A stretch of 64,000 nt of DNA from Syntrophobacterales bacterium (GCA_023512475.1 JAILZL010000003.1:1-64000); one strand, 5' to 3'; numbered from the stretch's first letter, positions 1 through 8,790 are shown. Numbers and translations: made by a program. The notes: a model not told the origin generated them from the letters alone.

Positions 1-657
1 GTCCTCGATGGCCTCGGCCAGACAGTCCCCTCGCTCGCCTAACCGCTCCTGCCACCTAATGTTGATCCGATTGCCGCGCGAGTCGGTCCAGTGGCCGTCC
101 GGGCCGGCTTCGATCTTCCGGGCCAGCTGTGGTACCTCCACCACGGCTTCGACCTCTGCCGCATGGGTGGGCAGTTGCTCCAGGATCGAGCACACTGCGG
201 GTGCAGCAGCGTCGTCACCCAGGATCAGCAGCCGTTTAGCATCCCCGGGGTGGAAATCGATACCGGTCTGCTCTGCTCCTGGGGCGGTGGCGTCCAACCC
301 GATGACGAGTACCTGACTGCCCAACGGAGCACTGGTGGCAAACCTGTGCCCCGGGCCGTCCCCGTCGTGGCAGGCGACATCAATGACGATGCCGTTCTCT
401 ATCACCCGGCGCACGGTGTACGTGCGCATCTCGGGCCGGGCGGGATCGTCGAGCCAGAGCTGGTACCAGCCGTCTCCGACCTTGGGATCGGTGAGCGCTG
501 GGTTTGGATGCTCCCCGATGAACAGCAGTTTGATCCGCCGGTCAAGGCACGGCTGGGGGAATCGCACCTCGTCGCCGGTGAGAATGAGTCGGATGAAATT
601 GGGCTCGACGAGGCTTCGCGACGACAACCTCATGAGGTAGGGACGGTACTCAGCCAT
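1..657 (-). CDS. Siderophore-interacting protein (FAD-dependent ferric-siderophore reductase), 3' end off window
   Basis: The reading frame starts at ATG 657 and stays open for 219 codons to the left edge, so the C-terminus is missing. It resembles the siderophore-interacting (ViuB-like) flavoprotein family, which reduces ferric siderophores in the cytoplasm to release iron. The family FAD-binding signature RTYTVR lies at residues 78-83, and the NAD(P)H-domain motif GDDAAAPAV at 147-155. A GGAG ribosome-binding site lies 8 nt before the ATG. Codon use (ATT, GTA, CTA, CGA present) differs from the strongly C/G-ending genes to the right. An iron-regulator-like box lies upstream. The closest relatives I would expect are actinobacterial, so this piece may not belong to the same genome as the rest of the window. 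Confidence 0.85.
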   Translation of the reverse strand, partial: MAEYRPYLMRLSSRSLVEPNFIRLILTGDEVRFPQPCLDRRIKLLFIGEHPNPALTDPKVGDGWYQLWLDDPARPEMRTYTVRRVIENGIVIDVACHDGDGPGHRFATSAPLGSQVLVIGLDATAPGAEQTGIDFHPGDAKRLLILGDDAAAPAVCSILEQLPTHAAEVEAVVEVPQLARKIEAGPDGHWTDSRGNRINIRWQERLGERGDCLAEAIED

Positions 658-764
658 GGTGGGTCTCCAGGATTTCGAGGGGAATGACGATCGGTGAGGC
701 GGTCTCCGGATCGTTAATGATCCTGGGGCAGCGGTGTTCAGCGAGCAGCTCCGGTGAGTGCTGG

Positions 765-783
765 TGCTGTTAGTCAACCCTAA
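765..783 (-). promoter_or_regulatory. DtxR/IdeR-like iron box
   Basis: Read on the minus strand, this 19-mer (TTAGGGTTGACTAACAGCA) matches the published DtxR/IdeR consensus at 13 of 19 positions, including the central CTAAC and the outer TTAGG. It lies about 108 nt upstream of the siderophore-interacting protein start, in the 226-nt gap after pstB. Iron repression would fit that gene, but the right half-site is weak. Confidence 0.4.
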
Positions 784-883
784 GATTAGGAATCGAGCAA
801 GGGGAAGCCGGTCAGGTCAGCGCGGAGACATTCGTTGCCATGCTGGTTGAAACGCAGCGGTGTGATGGAGCTGTCGAGGTCTC

Positions 884-1696
884 TCAGCCGAAGCGGCCCG
901 AGATGTAATCCTCAGTGGCTTTTTCCTTTGGGTTGGAGAAAATTCGCTCGGTGGTGTCGATCTCGACGAGACGACCGGGCTCTCCCTGAGCTTTCAGGTT
1001 AAAGAAGGCGGTCTGATCAGAAACCCGGGCAGCCTGCTGCATGTTGTGGGTTACGATCACCACGGTGAAGCGCTCCTTGAGCTCACTGACAAGATCCTCG
1101 ATGGCTAGGGTTGAGATCGGGTCCAGGGCCGAGCAGGGCTCGTCCATGAGGAGGATCTCCGGCTCCACCGCCAGCAGGCGGGCCACGCAGAGGCGCTGCT
1201 GCTGCTCCTCGGTGAGGCTGAGGGCCGGGGTGCCGAGGCGGTCCTTGACCTCCTCCCAGAGGCCCACCGCGGCCAGAGAGCGGGTGGCGATCTCCTCCAG
1301 CTCGGCCTTCCGGGGCCGGCCGTGCAGCCGGGGGCCATAGACCACATTGTCAAAGATGGACAGCGGGAACGGGTTGGGGCGCTGGAAGACCATGCCCACT
1401 TTTTTCCTCAGCTGGGTGAGATTCACCCCCTTGGCGTAGATGTCCTGGCCGTCAATGAGCACCTGGCCGGTGAGGCGCACCCCCTCGATGAGGTCGTTCA
1501 TGCGGTTGAAGACCCTCAGCAGGGTGGATTTGCCGCAGCCCGAGGGCCCGATGAGGGCGGTGATGGCCCGGCCGGCAAAGTCGCAGCTCACGTTCTTGAG
1601 GGCGTGAAAGTCCCGGTAATACAGGTGAAGCCCCCTGACGGTGATGACGGGCGGCCCCGCCTGCGGTTCAGCCGAAGCGTCCGGAGATGTAGTCAT
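884..1696 (-). CDS. pstB: Phosphate ABC transporter ATPase PstB, probably a chimeric gene
   Basis: PstB energises high-affinity phosphate import through PstA and PstC. Walker [10 protein letters not shown] is at residues 50-58, the Q-loop glutamine at 105, Walker B at 181-186 and the H-loop histidine at 217. The ABC signature is degenerate: LTEEQ (161-165) replaces LSGGQ. The start overlaps the preceding ATPase gene by 29 nt. From about residue 190 onward (below nt 1150) the sequence changes to an actinobacterial-type PstB tail ending in DYISGRFG, with different codon use. The change falls inside the nearly invariant [10 protein letters not shown] block. I read residues 1-186 as native; the tail is either recombined or mis-assembled. 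Confidence 0.85.
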   Translation of the reverse strand: MTTSPDASAEPQAGPPVITVRGLHLYYRDFHALKNVSCDFAGRAITALIGPSGCGKSTLLRVFNRMNDLIEGVRLTGQVLIDGQDIYAKGVNLTQLRKKVGMVFQRPNPFPLSIFDNVVYGPRLHGRPRKAELEEIATRSLAAVGLWEEVKDRLGTPALSLTEEQQQRLCVARLLAVEPEILLMDEPCSALDPISTLAIEDLVSELKERFTVVIVTHNMQQAARVSDQTAFFNLKAQGEPGRLVEIDTTERIFSNPKEKATEDYISGRFG

Positions 1697-2426
1697 CGGT
1701 GCGTTGATCCCGGGGCACGGTGAAGACCTGGGAGGTCTCCCCCACCTCGATGAGGCGGCCCATGAGGAGGAAGGCGGTGCGGTCCGTGGCCCGGGCGATC
1801 TGCTTGGTATTGTTGCTCACCAGGATGATCGTATAGCGGGATTTCAGCTGAAACAGGGTCTCCTCGATCTTGGCGGTGGAGATGGGATCCAACCCGCTGG
1901 TGGGTTCATCCAGCAGGATCACCTCCGGCTGCATGGCCAGGGTGCGGGCCAGACAGAGGCGCTGCTGCTGGCCCCCGGAGAGCCTCAGGGCGGAATCATG
2001 CAGGCGGTCCTTCACCTCGTCCCACAGGCGGGCCGCCTTGAGGGCCTCCTCCGCCAGGGCCGGGAGCTCCTTGTGGGGCCGCCCGGCCAGCCGGGGGGCC
2101 AGGACCAGGTTCTCATAGATGGAGCGGGGCAGGGGCGTGGGCTTGCTGAGCACCAGCCCCACCCGGCGGCGCAGGCTCACCACGTCGGTGTCCGGGGCCA
2201 GGAGATCCAGGTCGTCGAGGTACGCCTTCCCCTCCAGGCGGGCCTCCGGCAGGAGATCGCACAGCCGGTTCAAAACCTTCAGCAGGGTGGATTTGCCGCT
2301 CTTGGCCGGGCCCATGAGACCGAAGATCTCGTTGGCCCGGATGGCGAGGGACACCCGGTCCAGGGCCTGGAAATCCTTATACCAGAAGGAGAGGCCGTCA
2401 ATCCGGATTTTGGGGGGCTGTTCCAT
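1668..2426 (-). CDS. Second PstB-type ATPase with degenerate Q- and H-loops
   Basis: This 252-residue protein is clearly PstB-family, ending in DYISGRFG. It keeps a Walker A (GPAKSGKST, 39-47), a canonical LSGGQ signature (149-153) and a Walker B with catalytic Glu (LLDEP). The Q-loop glutamine is replaced by Ser (residue 94, in VLSKPTPLP), and the switch histidine by Asn (205, in VSNNTKQ). These defects complement those of the next ATPase, which has a normal Walker side but a broken signature, so a heterodimer with one competent ATP site is likely. It starts 18 nt after pstA. An alternative is two separate homodimers, which would leave this one poorly active. Confidence 0.85.
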   Translation of the reverse strand: MEQPPKIRIDGLSFWYKDFQALDRVSLAIRANEIFGLMGPAKSGKSTLLKVLNRLCDLLPEARLEGKAYLDDLDLLAPDTDVVSLRRRVGLVLSKPTPLPRSIYENLVLAPRLAGRPHKELPALAEEALKAARLWDEVKDRLHDSALRLSGGQQQRLCLARTLAMQPEVILLDEPTSGLDPISTAKIEETLFQLKSRYTIILVSNNTKQIARATDRTAFLLMGRLIEVGETSQVFTVPRDQRTDDYISGRFG

Positions 2427-2444
2427 GACCGCCTGACCTGCCCC

Positions 2445-3281
2445 TCAGGAGAACCGCCGCATCAGCCGCTGCATGAGGCCGTAGGCCGCCAGGTTGATCC
2501 CCAAAATGGAGAACATCAGCACTGCGGCGGTGGCGTAGGCGTTGGGGAGGGAGATGCCCTCCCGGGCCAGAATATAGAAATGCACCGCCATGGTGCGGCC
2601 GGAGTCGAAGAGGCTCACCGGCGTGCGCAAGGCGGCGCCGGCGGTGAAGAGCAAGACCGCGGTCTCCCCCAGGGAGCGGCCCACCGACAGCATCACCCCG
2701 GTGGTGATGCCCGGCAGCGCACTGGGCAGCACGATCTTGGCAATGGTCTGCCATTGGCTCAGCCCCAGAGAATAACACACCACCCGGTACTCCTCCGGCA
2801 CCGCCTTGATGGCCTCCTCGCTGGTGCGGATGATGATGGGCAGCACCATGATGGCCAAGGTCAGGCCCCCGGAGAGCACCGACCAGCCGAACCCCAGCTT
2901 CAGCACGAAGAGCACAAAGCCGAAGAGCCCGAGGATGATGGAGGGCACCCCGGCGAGACACTCGGCCCCGAAGCGGATGATGCGGGTGAGCCAGGATTCC
3001 CGGGTGTATTCGGTGAGGTAGATGGCGGTCCCCACCCCCAAGGGGGTGGCCACCACGATGGCCAGGAAGGTGATGTAGGCGGTGGCCACCACCGTGGAGA
3101 AGATGCCGCCGCTGCGCCCCATGTCATGGGGGGGCTGGGTGAGAAAGGTCCAGCTCACCCGGGGCAGGCCCTCCACCGAGATGTTGACGATGATGACGAT
3201 GAGGATGAGGAGGGTGAAGCCGGTGAGGGCCCACAAAGCCGAGATGATCACCGCCTGGCTCACCCGGGGGTCGAGGCGCAC
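2445..3281 (-). CDS. pstA: Phosphate ABC transporter permease PstA
   Basis: This is an inner-membrane permease of the Pst phosphate importer, 278 aa with about six hydrophobic segments. The EAA-type cytoplasmic loop that contacts the ATPase is visible near SLGLSQWQTIAKIVLP. It starts with GTG 2 nt after the pstC stop, and the two ATPases follow. It pairs with PstC to form the channel. Confidence 0.95.
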   Translation of the reverse strand: MRLDPRVSQAVIISALWALTGFTLLILIVIIVNISVEGLPRVSWTFLTQPPHDMGRSGGIFSTVVATAYITFLAIVVATPLGVGTAIYLTEYTRESWLTRIIRFGAECLAGVPSIILGLFGFVLFVLKLGFGWSVLSGGLTLAIMVLPIIIRTSEEAIKAVPEEYRVVCYSLGLSQWQTIAKIVLPSALPGITTGVMLSVGRSLGETAVLLFTAGAALRTPVSLFDSGRTMAVHFYILAREGISLPNAYATAAVLMFSILGINLAAYGLMQRLMRRFS

Positions 3282-3283
3282 GC

Positions 3284-4120
3284 TTACCTCCGCCGGGTGA
3301 CGGCCGCGGCCGTGAGATTGAGGATCATGATGATGACAAAGAGGACCACCCCGGTGGCGAAGAGGGCCTCCCGATGGCGGCCGCTGGCGTAGCCCAGCTC
3401 CAGGGCGATGTTGCTGGTGAGGGTGCGCACCGGGTCGAGGAGGGAGGTGGGGAGCTTGAGAGCGTTGCCGGCCACCATGATGACCGCCATGGTCTCCCCC
3501 ACGGCCCGCCCCATCCCCAGGATGATGGCGGTGATGATGCCGCTGCGGGCCGCCGGCAGCACCACCCGCTGCACCGTCTGCCAGCGGGTGGCCCCCAGGG
3601 CCAGGGAGCCGTCCCGGTAAAGGTCCGGCACGGCGCTCAGGGAGTCAATGCTGATGCTGATGATGGTGGGGAGGATCATGATCCCCAGGATCACCGCCGC
3701 GGCCAGCAAGGACAGTCCCGGGCCGCCCAGGTGCTCCCGGATGAGGGGGACCAGCCACAGCACCCCGAGAAAGCCGTACACCACTGACGGAATCCCCGCC
3801 AGCAGCTCCAGGGTGGGTTTCAGGACCTGCTTCAAGCGCTTGGGGGCGAATTCCGCCAGCACGATGGCGCAGGCCAGCCCCAGGGGCACCCCCAGCACCA
3901 GGGCCCCCAGGGTGACCACCACCGAGGAGACGATCATGGCGCCGATGCCGAAACGGCCTTTGGTGGGGGCCCAGTGGGTGGAGAAGAGAAAATCCCCCGG
4001 CCCGGTGCCGAGGATGAGGGGCAGGCCCTCCCAGAAAATGAAAAAGGTGATGAGGGCCAGGGAGCCCACGGAGGAGAGGGCCAATACCAGGAGGAGCCGC
4101 TCGATGCCCTTGGAGGTCAT
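3284..4120 (-). CDS. pstC: Phosphate ABC transporter permease PstC
   Basis: This is the second permease of the Pst complex. I chose ATG 4120, which shares an ATGA overlap with the pstS stop. The frame is open 27 codons further upstream, but that stretch lies inside pstS and is not membrane-like. The 278-aa product has about six transmembrane segments and the coupling loop near LALGATRWQTVQRVVLP. Confidence 0.95.
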   Translation of the reverse strand: MTSKGIERLLLVLALSSVGSLALITFFIFWEGLPLILGTGPGDFLFSTHWAPTKGRFGIGAMIVSSVVVTLGALVLGVPLGLACAIVLAEFAPKRLKQVLKPTLELLAGIPSVVYGFLGVLWLVPLIREHLGGPGLSLLAAAVILGIMILPTIISISIDSLSAVPDLYRDGSLALGATRWQTVQRVVLPAARSGIITAIILGMGRAVGETMAVIMVAGNALKLPTSLLDPVRTLTSNIALELGYASGRHREALFATGVVLFVIIMILNLTAAAVTRRR

Positions 4121-4914
4121 TCCTCGTATCCCACCAGGCCCTCGGCCTCCAGGAGGCTCTGACCCCGGGCACTGAGGATGAAATCCACAAACTCCTTGCA
4201 CGGTCCGCCGGGGGGGAGCTTGCTCACCAGAAGGAAGCGGCGCACCAGTTTGTAGCGCTGGGAGCGGATATTCTCCCGGGTAGGCAGCACCCCGTCCACC
4301 TCCAGGGCCTTGACCCGGGCGTCCACCAGGCCCACGGAGATATAGCCCAGGGCATGGCGGTCGCTGGCCACAATCTCCCGCACCGCGCCGTTGCTGTCCT
4401 GCACCAGGGCGGCGGGGGTGATCTCCGCCTTGCCCATCACCAGCTCCTCAAAGGCATTGCGGGTGCCGGAGCCCTCCTCCCGGGTAATGAGGTGCACGGC
4501 ATGATCGAGCCAGCCCAGCTCCCGCCAGTTGCGGATCCGGCCCTGGTAGAGCTCCCGGATCTGGGTCAGGCTGAGGCCGCTCAGGGGATTGTCCCGGTGC
4601 ACGATGACGGCGATGCCGTCCCAGGCGATGGGGATCTCCACCAGCTCCTTCTCCGCCGGCACCAGCTCCCGGGAGGAGGCCCCCAGATGCGCCGCCCCCT
4701 GCCGGGCGGCGTAAATCCCGGCGCTGGAACCGCCCCCCTGCACGTCAATGCGGATCTCCGGATGGAGCTCCATATAAACCTCCGCCAGCTTTTCCGCAAA
4801 GGGCTGCACCGAGGTGGAGCCGGCGACGCAGATGGCCTGCCCGGAGGCCTCAGGCCGGGAGCCGCAGGCCGCCACCACGACGAGCAGGGATAGGCAGAGG
4901 ATGAAGACCCGCAT
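4117..4914 (-). CDS. pstS: Phosphate-binding lipoprotein PstS
   Basis: This is the periplasmic phosphate-binding component of the Pst system. The start at 4914 is chosen because a lipoprotein signal follows immediately (MRVFILCLSLLVVVAAC). The longer frame to 5004 is proline/arginine-rich and unlikely. Ligand-binding motifs of the PstS fold are visible: GSTSVQPF near the N-terminus, GGGSSAG, and REEGSGTRNAFE. At about 265 residues it is a compact PstS. It is first in the operon; the 200 nt between it and the divergent globin gene must hold both promoters. No phoU or phoB is present in this window. Confidence 0.93.
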   Translation of the reverse strand: MRVFILCLSLLVVVAACGSRPEASGQAICVAGSTSVQPFAEKLAEVYMELHPEIRIDVQGGGSSAGIYAARQGAAHLGASSRELVPAEKELVEIPIAWDGIAVIVHRDNPLSGLSLTQIRELYQGRIRNWRELGWLDHAVHLITREEGSGTRNAFEELVMGKAEITPAALVQDSNGAVREIVASDRHALGYISVGLVDARVKALEVDGVLPTRENIRSQRYKLVRRFLLVSKLPPGGPCKEFVDFILSARGQSLLEAEGLVGYEE

Positions 4915-5114
4915 GCATGAAGGGGGCTCAGGAATTGGCCGCCCCCCTCGGTCAACGACGGGGCGGCCCAGGGGCCATCCCCCATTATGGCAAATTGTGA
5001 GCAAACTGCAAGGACAGAAAGGCCCTTCCCGGGCGGGCTTGCCGGTAACGGCCCGGGTGATTAGCTTATTCCTACCCCGAAGCGGGAGGGAGACTTCATG
5101 GCAGGAGGGAGCAT

Positions 5115-5576
5115 ATGCCGCGGTCCCGAATCTTCACAATGGTGCTGGCAGCCTGGGCAGCTCTGGCTTTGTTGGTCTTTCCGGCCCTGGCCCAGGAGAA
5201 ACCCAAGTCCCTCTACGCCCGGCTGGGAGGCTATGACGCCATCGCCGCGGTGACGGATGATTTCTTCGGCCGCATGGAGAAAGACCCCCAGCTGTCCCGA
5301 TTCTTCAAGTACATGAGCACGGACTCCAAGCGCCGGGCCCGGCAGCTCACCGTGGACCTCCTCTGCCACATGACCGGCGGGCCCTGCTTTTACATCGGCC
5401 GGGATATGCGGACCTCGCATCAGGGCATGGGGATCACCCCCCAGGACTGGGAGCTGTCGGTGAAATATCTGAAGGAGACCCTGAATCACTTCAAGGTGCC
5501 GGCCAAAGAGCAGGAGGAGGTCCTGAAGGCCATTGAGGCCACCCGGAAGGATATCGTGGAGCCGCCTGGGAAGTAA
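5115..5576 (+). CDS. Truncated haemoglobin (group I-like) with signal peptide
   Basis: Residues 1-26 form a signal peptide ending at ALAQ. The mature part begins with the family N-terminus LYARLGGYDAI and carries the proximal haem histidine at 102 (RTSHQGMGIT). The E-helix has Gln in RARQLTVD and a TGG turn. Truncated globins bind O2, NO or CO; most are cytoplasmic, so an exported form is unusual. AGGAGG stands just before the ATG. Two cysteines (84 and 91) could form a disulfide after export. It stands alone, divergent from pst. Confidence 0.85.
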   Translation: MPRSRIFTMVLAAWAALALLVFPALAQEKPKSLYARLGGYDAIAAVTDDFFGRMEKDPQLSRFFKYMSTDSKRRARQLTVDLLCHMTGGPCFYIGRDMRTSHQGMGITPQDWELSVKYLKETLNHFKVPAKEQEEVLKAIEATRKDIVEPPGK

Positions 5577-5584
5577 GGAGGGAC

Positions 5585-5604
5585 GGCCGCACATATCTGC
5601 GGCC
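5585..5604. terminator. Hairpin between convergent genes
   Basis: A perfect 7-bp stem (GGCCGCA / TGCGGCC) with a 6-nt loop begins 9 nt after the globin stop and lies before the convergent sensor kinase end. There is no U-run on either side, so intrinsic termination is uncertain. A G-rich repeat-like stretch follows. Confidence 0.4.
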
Positions 5605-5785
5605 AGAGGGGCCGGGGGGGAGGCCCCCCTCCCCGGAGAAGGCATGACCTGGCCGAGGTGGTCAGCGCCTCCCAAAGCGTGATCGGGGAGGGGCGCCGGC
5701 GTCCGGCCTCCCCTCGCATAGCACCCGGCGCCCCGGGAAGCCGCCGCCAGGGCCCCGGCCCTGAGACCCGGCCCGGACTGGGGCT

Positions 5786-7669
5786 TCAAACGGGCTGGCT
5801 TCGGGGCAGGGTGAGGCGCACCCGGGTGCCCTGGCCCGGGGTGCTGGTCAGGGTGATCTCCCCCTGATGGGCCTGCATGATGCGCTGGCAGATGGCCAGC
5901 CCCAAGCCGCTCCCCTTGGGTTTGGTGGTAAAAAAAGGCTGGAAGAGCTTCTCCATGTCCTCCGGGGGGATCCCCCGGCCGGTGTCCACCACCTCCACCC
6001 TCACCCAGCCGTTGACAGTCCGGCTGCTGACGCTGAGGCGGCCCCCGTCCTCCATGGCTTCCAGGCTGTTTTTCAGCAGGTTGAGGAGCACCTGACGCAG
6101 GTGGCTGGGGTCGAAGAGCACCTCCCCGACGCCGGGGTCCAGGTCCAGCTCCAGCCGGATATGGTGTTCCTGGAGGCTGGGCTCCAGGAGGTGAACGGTC
6201 TCCTGAATGAGGGCGTTGAGATCCCCCGGCACCTTGTGGGGCTCGGAGAATTTGGTATATCCCCCCACCTCCACCAGAAAGTCCTCCAGGCGCTTGATCT
6301 CCGCCACGATGAGGTCCAGTTTCTGGCGGTTCTTTTCCGGGTCCTCCCCCAAGTGATCCCGCACCTGGCGGGCGAAGCCGCCGATGAGCATGAGGGGCGT
6401 TTTGATCTCATGGCTGATGTGGGCGGACATGCGACCCAGGACCGCCAGCCGTTCCGCCTGCAGGACCTTCTGCTGCAGGGCCCGGCGCTCCCGGAGGTCC
6501 CGGAAGAAGCCCACGGTGCCCACTTCCTGGTCATCCTCAAAGATGAGGCTGGCGGAGAGCTCGATGGGCACCTCCTCCCCGTTTTTGTTAAGAACCACTG
6601 TCTCATAGGCCACCAGGCGGCCCGGGCCGCCGTAGTCCGGGCTGTAGATGGCCTTTTTCACCCGTTTGGCCTCTCCCGGCGGGTAGATGTCCCGGACGTT
6701 GATCTTGCCCACCACCTCCTCCCGGGAATAGCCCATGATCTTTTCGGCCCCGGCGTTGAAGATGAGGATGTTGCCGTCCCGGTCATTGGCGATGATGCCG
6801 TCGGAGGAGGTCATGATGAGCTTTTCCTGGAACTCATGCATGCGCTCGATTTCGGCGCTTAAGGCCGCCTCCCGGCGCTGGCGCTTGATCAGGGTCCACA
6901 TGCCGTTCAACAGCAGGGTGAGCTGGCGCTCATCCGCCTCATCGTACGGCTGGCCTTTGTTGGCCACGCCCGCCAGGGCCACCACCCGGTGGTCGTCCAG
7001 GACCGGGATGAGGAGGAGCCGCCGGATCTCGGCGTGTCCCGGGGGCAGCCCCTTTTTGCCGTTGCGGTAGGCCTCATAATCATTGATGATCAGGGACTGG
7101 CGCTGCCGCACCGCCTCCCCCCACAGGCCGGCCTCGCCCAGAGGATAAACCTGGGGGGCATTGTGGACCCGGCAGGCCTCCAGGACCTCCCGGGACCAGG
7201 ACTGCACCGTCATGAGGGCTTCGTCGTCGCTGAGAAAGCCCAAAAACCCCAGACGGCTGCGGGTGAGGCTGACCCCGGCCTCCAGGGTGTAATCGGAGAT
7301 CTCCTGGAGCGTGGCCTGGGTCATGCGGCTCAGGCGCCACAGGGCCTCGAGGCGGGATTCATTGAGGCGCAGGGACTCCTCCGATTCCCGCATGGCGCGG
7401 AAAATGGGCTGGATGCCGGCCAGGCCGCCGGCCAGGAGCATCGAGACGGCCAGGCCCACCAGCTCCGTGGTCTGATCCAGCCCGGTGAACGTCCCGCCCT
7501 GCACCCATTGCATGAGGACCAGGAGGCGCCGCAGCGCCATGAGGCCCACGGCACTGGCCAGAAGCAGCCACGCCGGGCGCCAGCCGGTTTCATGGCTCAG
7601 GCGGAGCGCCAGCACCACGGCGGTCAGCTGGAAGCCAATGGAGAGGAGGAGAATGATCTGAAGGTCCAT
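5786..7669 (-). CDS. Membrane GAF-PAS sensor histidine kinase
   Basis: Starting at ATG 7669 the protein has 627 residues. It has three hydrophobic segments in the first 90 residues, then a GAF domain, a PAS domain (about 290-400, with NAGAEKIMGYSREEVVGK), a HisKA helix with the phospho-accepting His in HISHEIKTPL, and a C-terminal ATPase domain with N-box NLLKNSLEAM, DTGRGIP and GSGLGLAI. The 76 codons upstream of this Met are low-complexity and not protein-like. It should sense a cytoplasmic or redox ligand and phosphorylate a response regulator, but no regulator gene lies beside it. The 290 nt upstream contain only an AT-rich patch near 7800-7830 that may be its promoter. Confidence 0.9.
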   Translation of the reverse strand: MDLQIILLLSIGFQLTAVVLALRLSHETGWRPAWLLLASAVGLMALRRLLVLMQWVQGGTFTGLDQTTELVGLAVSMLLAGGLAGIQPIFRAMRESEESLRLNESRLEALWRLSRMTQATLQEISDYTLEAGVSLTRSRLGFLGFLSDDEALMTVQSWSREVLEACRVHNAPQVYPLGEAGLWGEAVRQRQSLIINDYEAYRNGKKGLPPGHAEIRRLLLIPVLDDHRVVALAGVANKGQPYDEADERQLTLLLNGMWTLIKRQRREAALSAEIERMHEFQEKLIMTSSDGIIANDRDGNILIFNAGAEKIMGYSREEVVGKINVRDIYPPGEAKRVKKAIYSPDYGGPGRLVAYETVVLNKNGEEVPIELSASLIFEDDQEVGTVGFFRDLRERRALQQKVLQAERLAVLGRMSAHISHEIKTPLMLIGGFARQVRDHLGEDPEKNRQKLDLIVAEIKRLEDFLVEVGGYTKFSEPHKVPGDLNALIQETVHLLEPSLQEHHIRLELDLDPGVGEVLFDPSHLRQVLLNLLKNSLEAMEDGGRLSVSSRTVNGWVRVEVVDTGRGIPPEDMEKLFQPFFTTKPKGSGLGLAICQRIMQAHQGEITLTSTPGQGTRVRLTLPRSQPV

Positions 7670-7959
7670 GTCACCAGTCCGGAGTGTACACCGGAAACGC
7701 CTGCCTCTGCTCCAAAGAACGCCGGTGTAGCCCCTGAGCCGGAGAACCGCCGGCGGCCGCCCTTTCCCCACCCGTCCGCCGGCGGCCGGAAAGAGGAAGC
7801 AATAGCCTTGTTTATTAACATAGTTATCTTTGGGAGGAAAGACAAGAACGGACCGGGCAGAGCCCCGCGGCGGCTCCGCCTGCCCAAAGGGCCGCACAGA
7901 CCCGGCCCCGGAAAGTGCGGGCGCCGCAAAGAGGCGAGGAAGGTTTTACCGGGCCCGCG

Positions 7960-8256
7960 TCACAGGCCCTCCAGGAAGGTCAGCAGGGCCTGCCAGTCCT
8001 GGGGTCTTAAATAAGCAAAGCTGGGCATGCGCCGGCTGGGGGTGCTCGTGAGCTGGCGCTCCAGGTCCGGGCGGCTTTTGCGGCGGCCCACGCCGTCCAG
8101 GGCGGGAGCCCGGGCGCCCCCCACTCCCTGCCAGGCGTGGCAGGCCCGGCAACCCAGCCGGGCGGCCAGCTCCTCTCCGGGGAGATCCTGGGGCCACCCC
8201 GAGGTGGCCGCCAGGACCAGGGCCGCCGCCACCGTCCCCACCAGGGAACGCCTCAC
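7960..8256 (-). CDS. Small periplasmic cytochrome c (monohaem)
   Basis: This 98-aa product starts at a GTG that overlaps the preceding stop (GTGA). It has a signal peptide (about 1-23), a CRACH haem-attachment motif at 36-40 and a likely axial Met at 77 (RRMPSF). It resembles class I cytochrome c electron carriers. A longer ORF upstream is only a shadow of the neighbour. It is translationally coupled to the lipoprotein gene, so the two probably act together in the periplasm. Confidence 0.8.
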   Translation of the reverse strand: MRRSLVGTVAAALVLAATSGWPQDLPGEELAARLGCRACHAWQGVGGARAPALDGVGRRKSRPDLERQLTSTPSRRMPSFAYLRPQDWQALLTFLEGL

Positions 8257-8708
8257 GGCTCCTCCCCGGCGGCGATCATCTCCTCCAGCTGCGCCCGGTC
8301 GGGGTGCTGCGGCTGGAGCTCCAGCACCCGGCGGAAGTGCTGCCCCGCCGCCTTGCGGTCGCCGTCGTAGTACAGGGTGGTTCCCAGGTGGTAATGAGCC
8401 AGCCAATAGGCCGGATCGGCGGCCAGCGCCCGGCGGTAGGCCTCCACTTCCTGCCGGCGCCATTCCGGCTCCCGGAGCTCGTAGTAGTGGAAGCGGTAGG
8501 CCAGGCCCAGGAGGGTATAGGCGGCCGCGGCCTGGGGCGGGAAGGCAACCGCCCGGGAGAGGCTGTCAATGGCCTGGGAGTACTGCTGCCTCTGGAACTG
8601 GGTTAGGCCCTTTTCCAGCCAGGTGCGGGCCTCCTCCTCGGCCCGGGGACCCTGCCCGCAGCCCCCCAGAATCATCACCACCGACAGAACTGCCAGATAT
8701 TTATGCAT
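8253..8708 (-). CDS. TPR-repeat lipoprotein
   Basis: The N-terminus is a lipoprotein signal with lipobox LGGC (Cys17). It is followed by about three tetratricopeptide-like repeats with the spacing of conserved A/G/Y residues seen in TPRs (for example YTLLGLAYRFHYY and AHYHLGTTLYYDGD). TPR lipoproteins scaffold partners at the membrane. The partner here is probably the cytochrome c encoded immediately downstream. The specific role is unknown. Confidence 0.75.
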   Translation of the reverse strand: MHKYLAVLSVVMILGGCGQGPRAEEEARTWLEKGLTQFQRQQYSQAIDSLSRAVAFPPQAAAAYTLLGLAYRFHYYELREPEWRRQEVEAYRRALAADPAYWLAHYHLGTTLYYDGDRKAAGQHFRRVLELQPQHPDRAQLEEMIAAGEEP

Positions 8709-8790
8709 GCCTAACCTCCGGGAGCGGACGCGATGCGGCCGGCAGGTCAGTGGCGCCTTCCACCCTTGGGGACCGGACTCCGGCTCCCCC

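Noticed and set aside
1641-3392. 583-codon plus-strand open frame
   Set aside because: It is a shadow of the pst genes, with low-complexity Gly/His/Asp composition.
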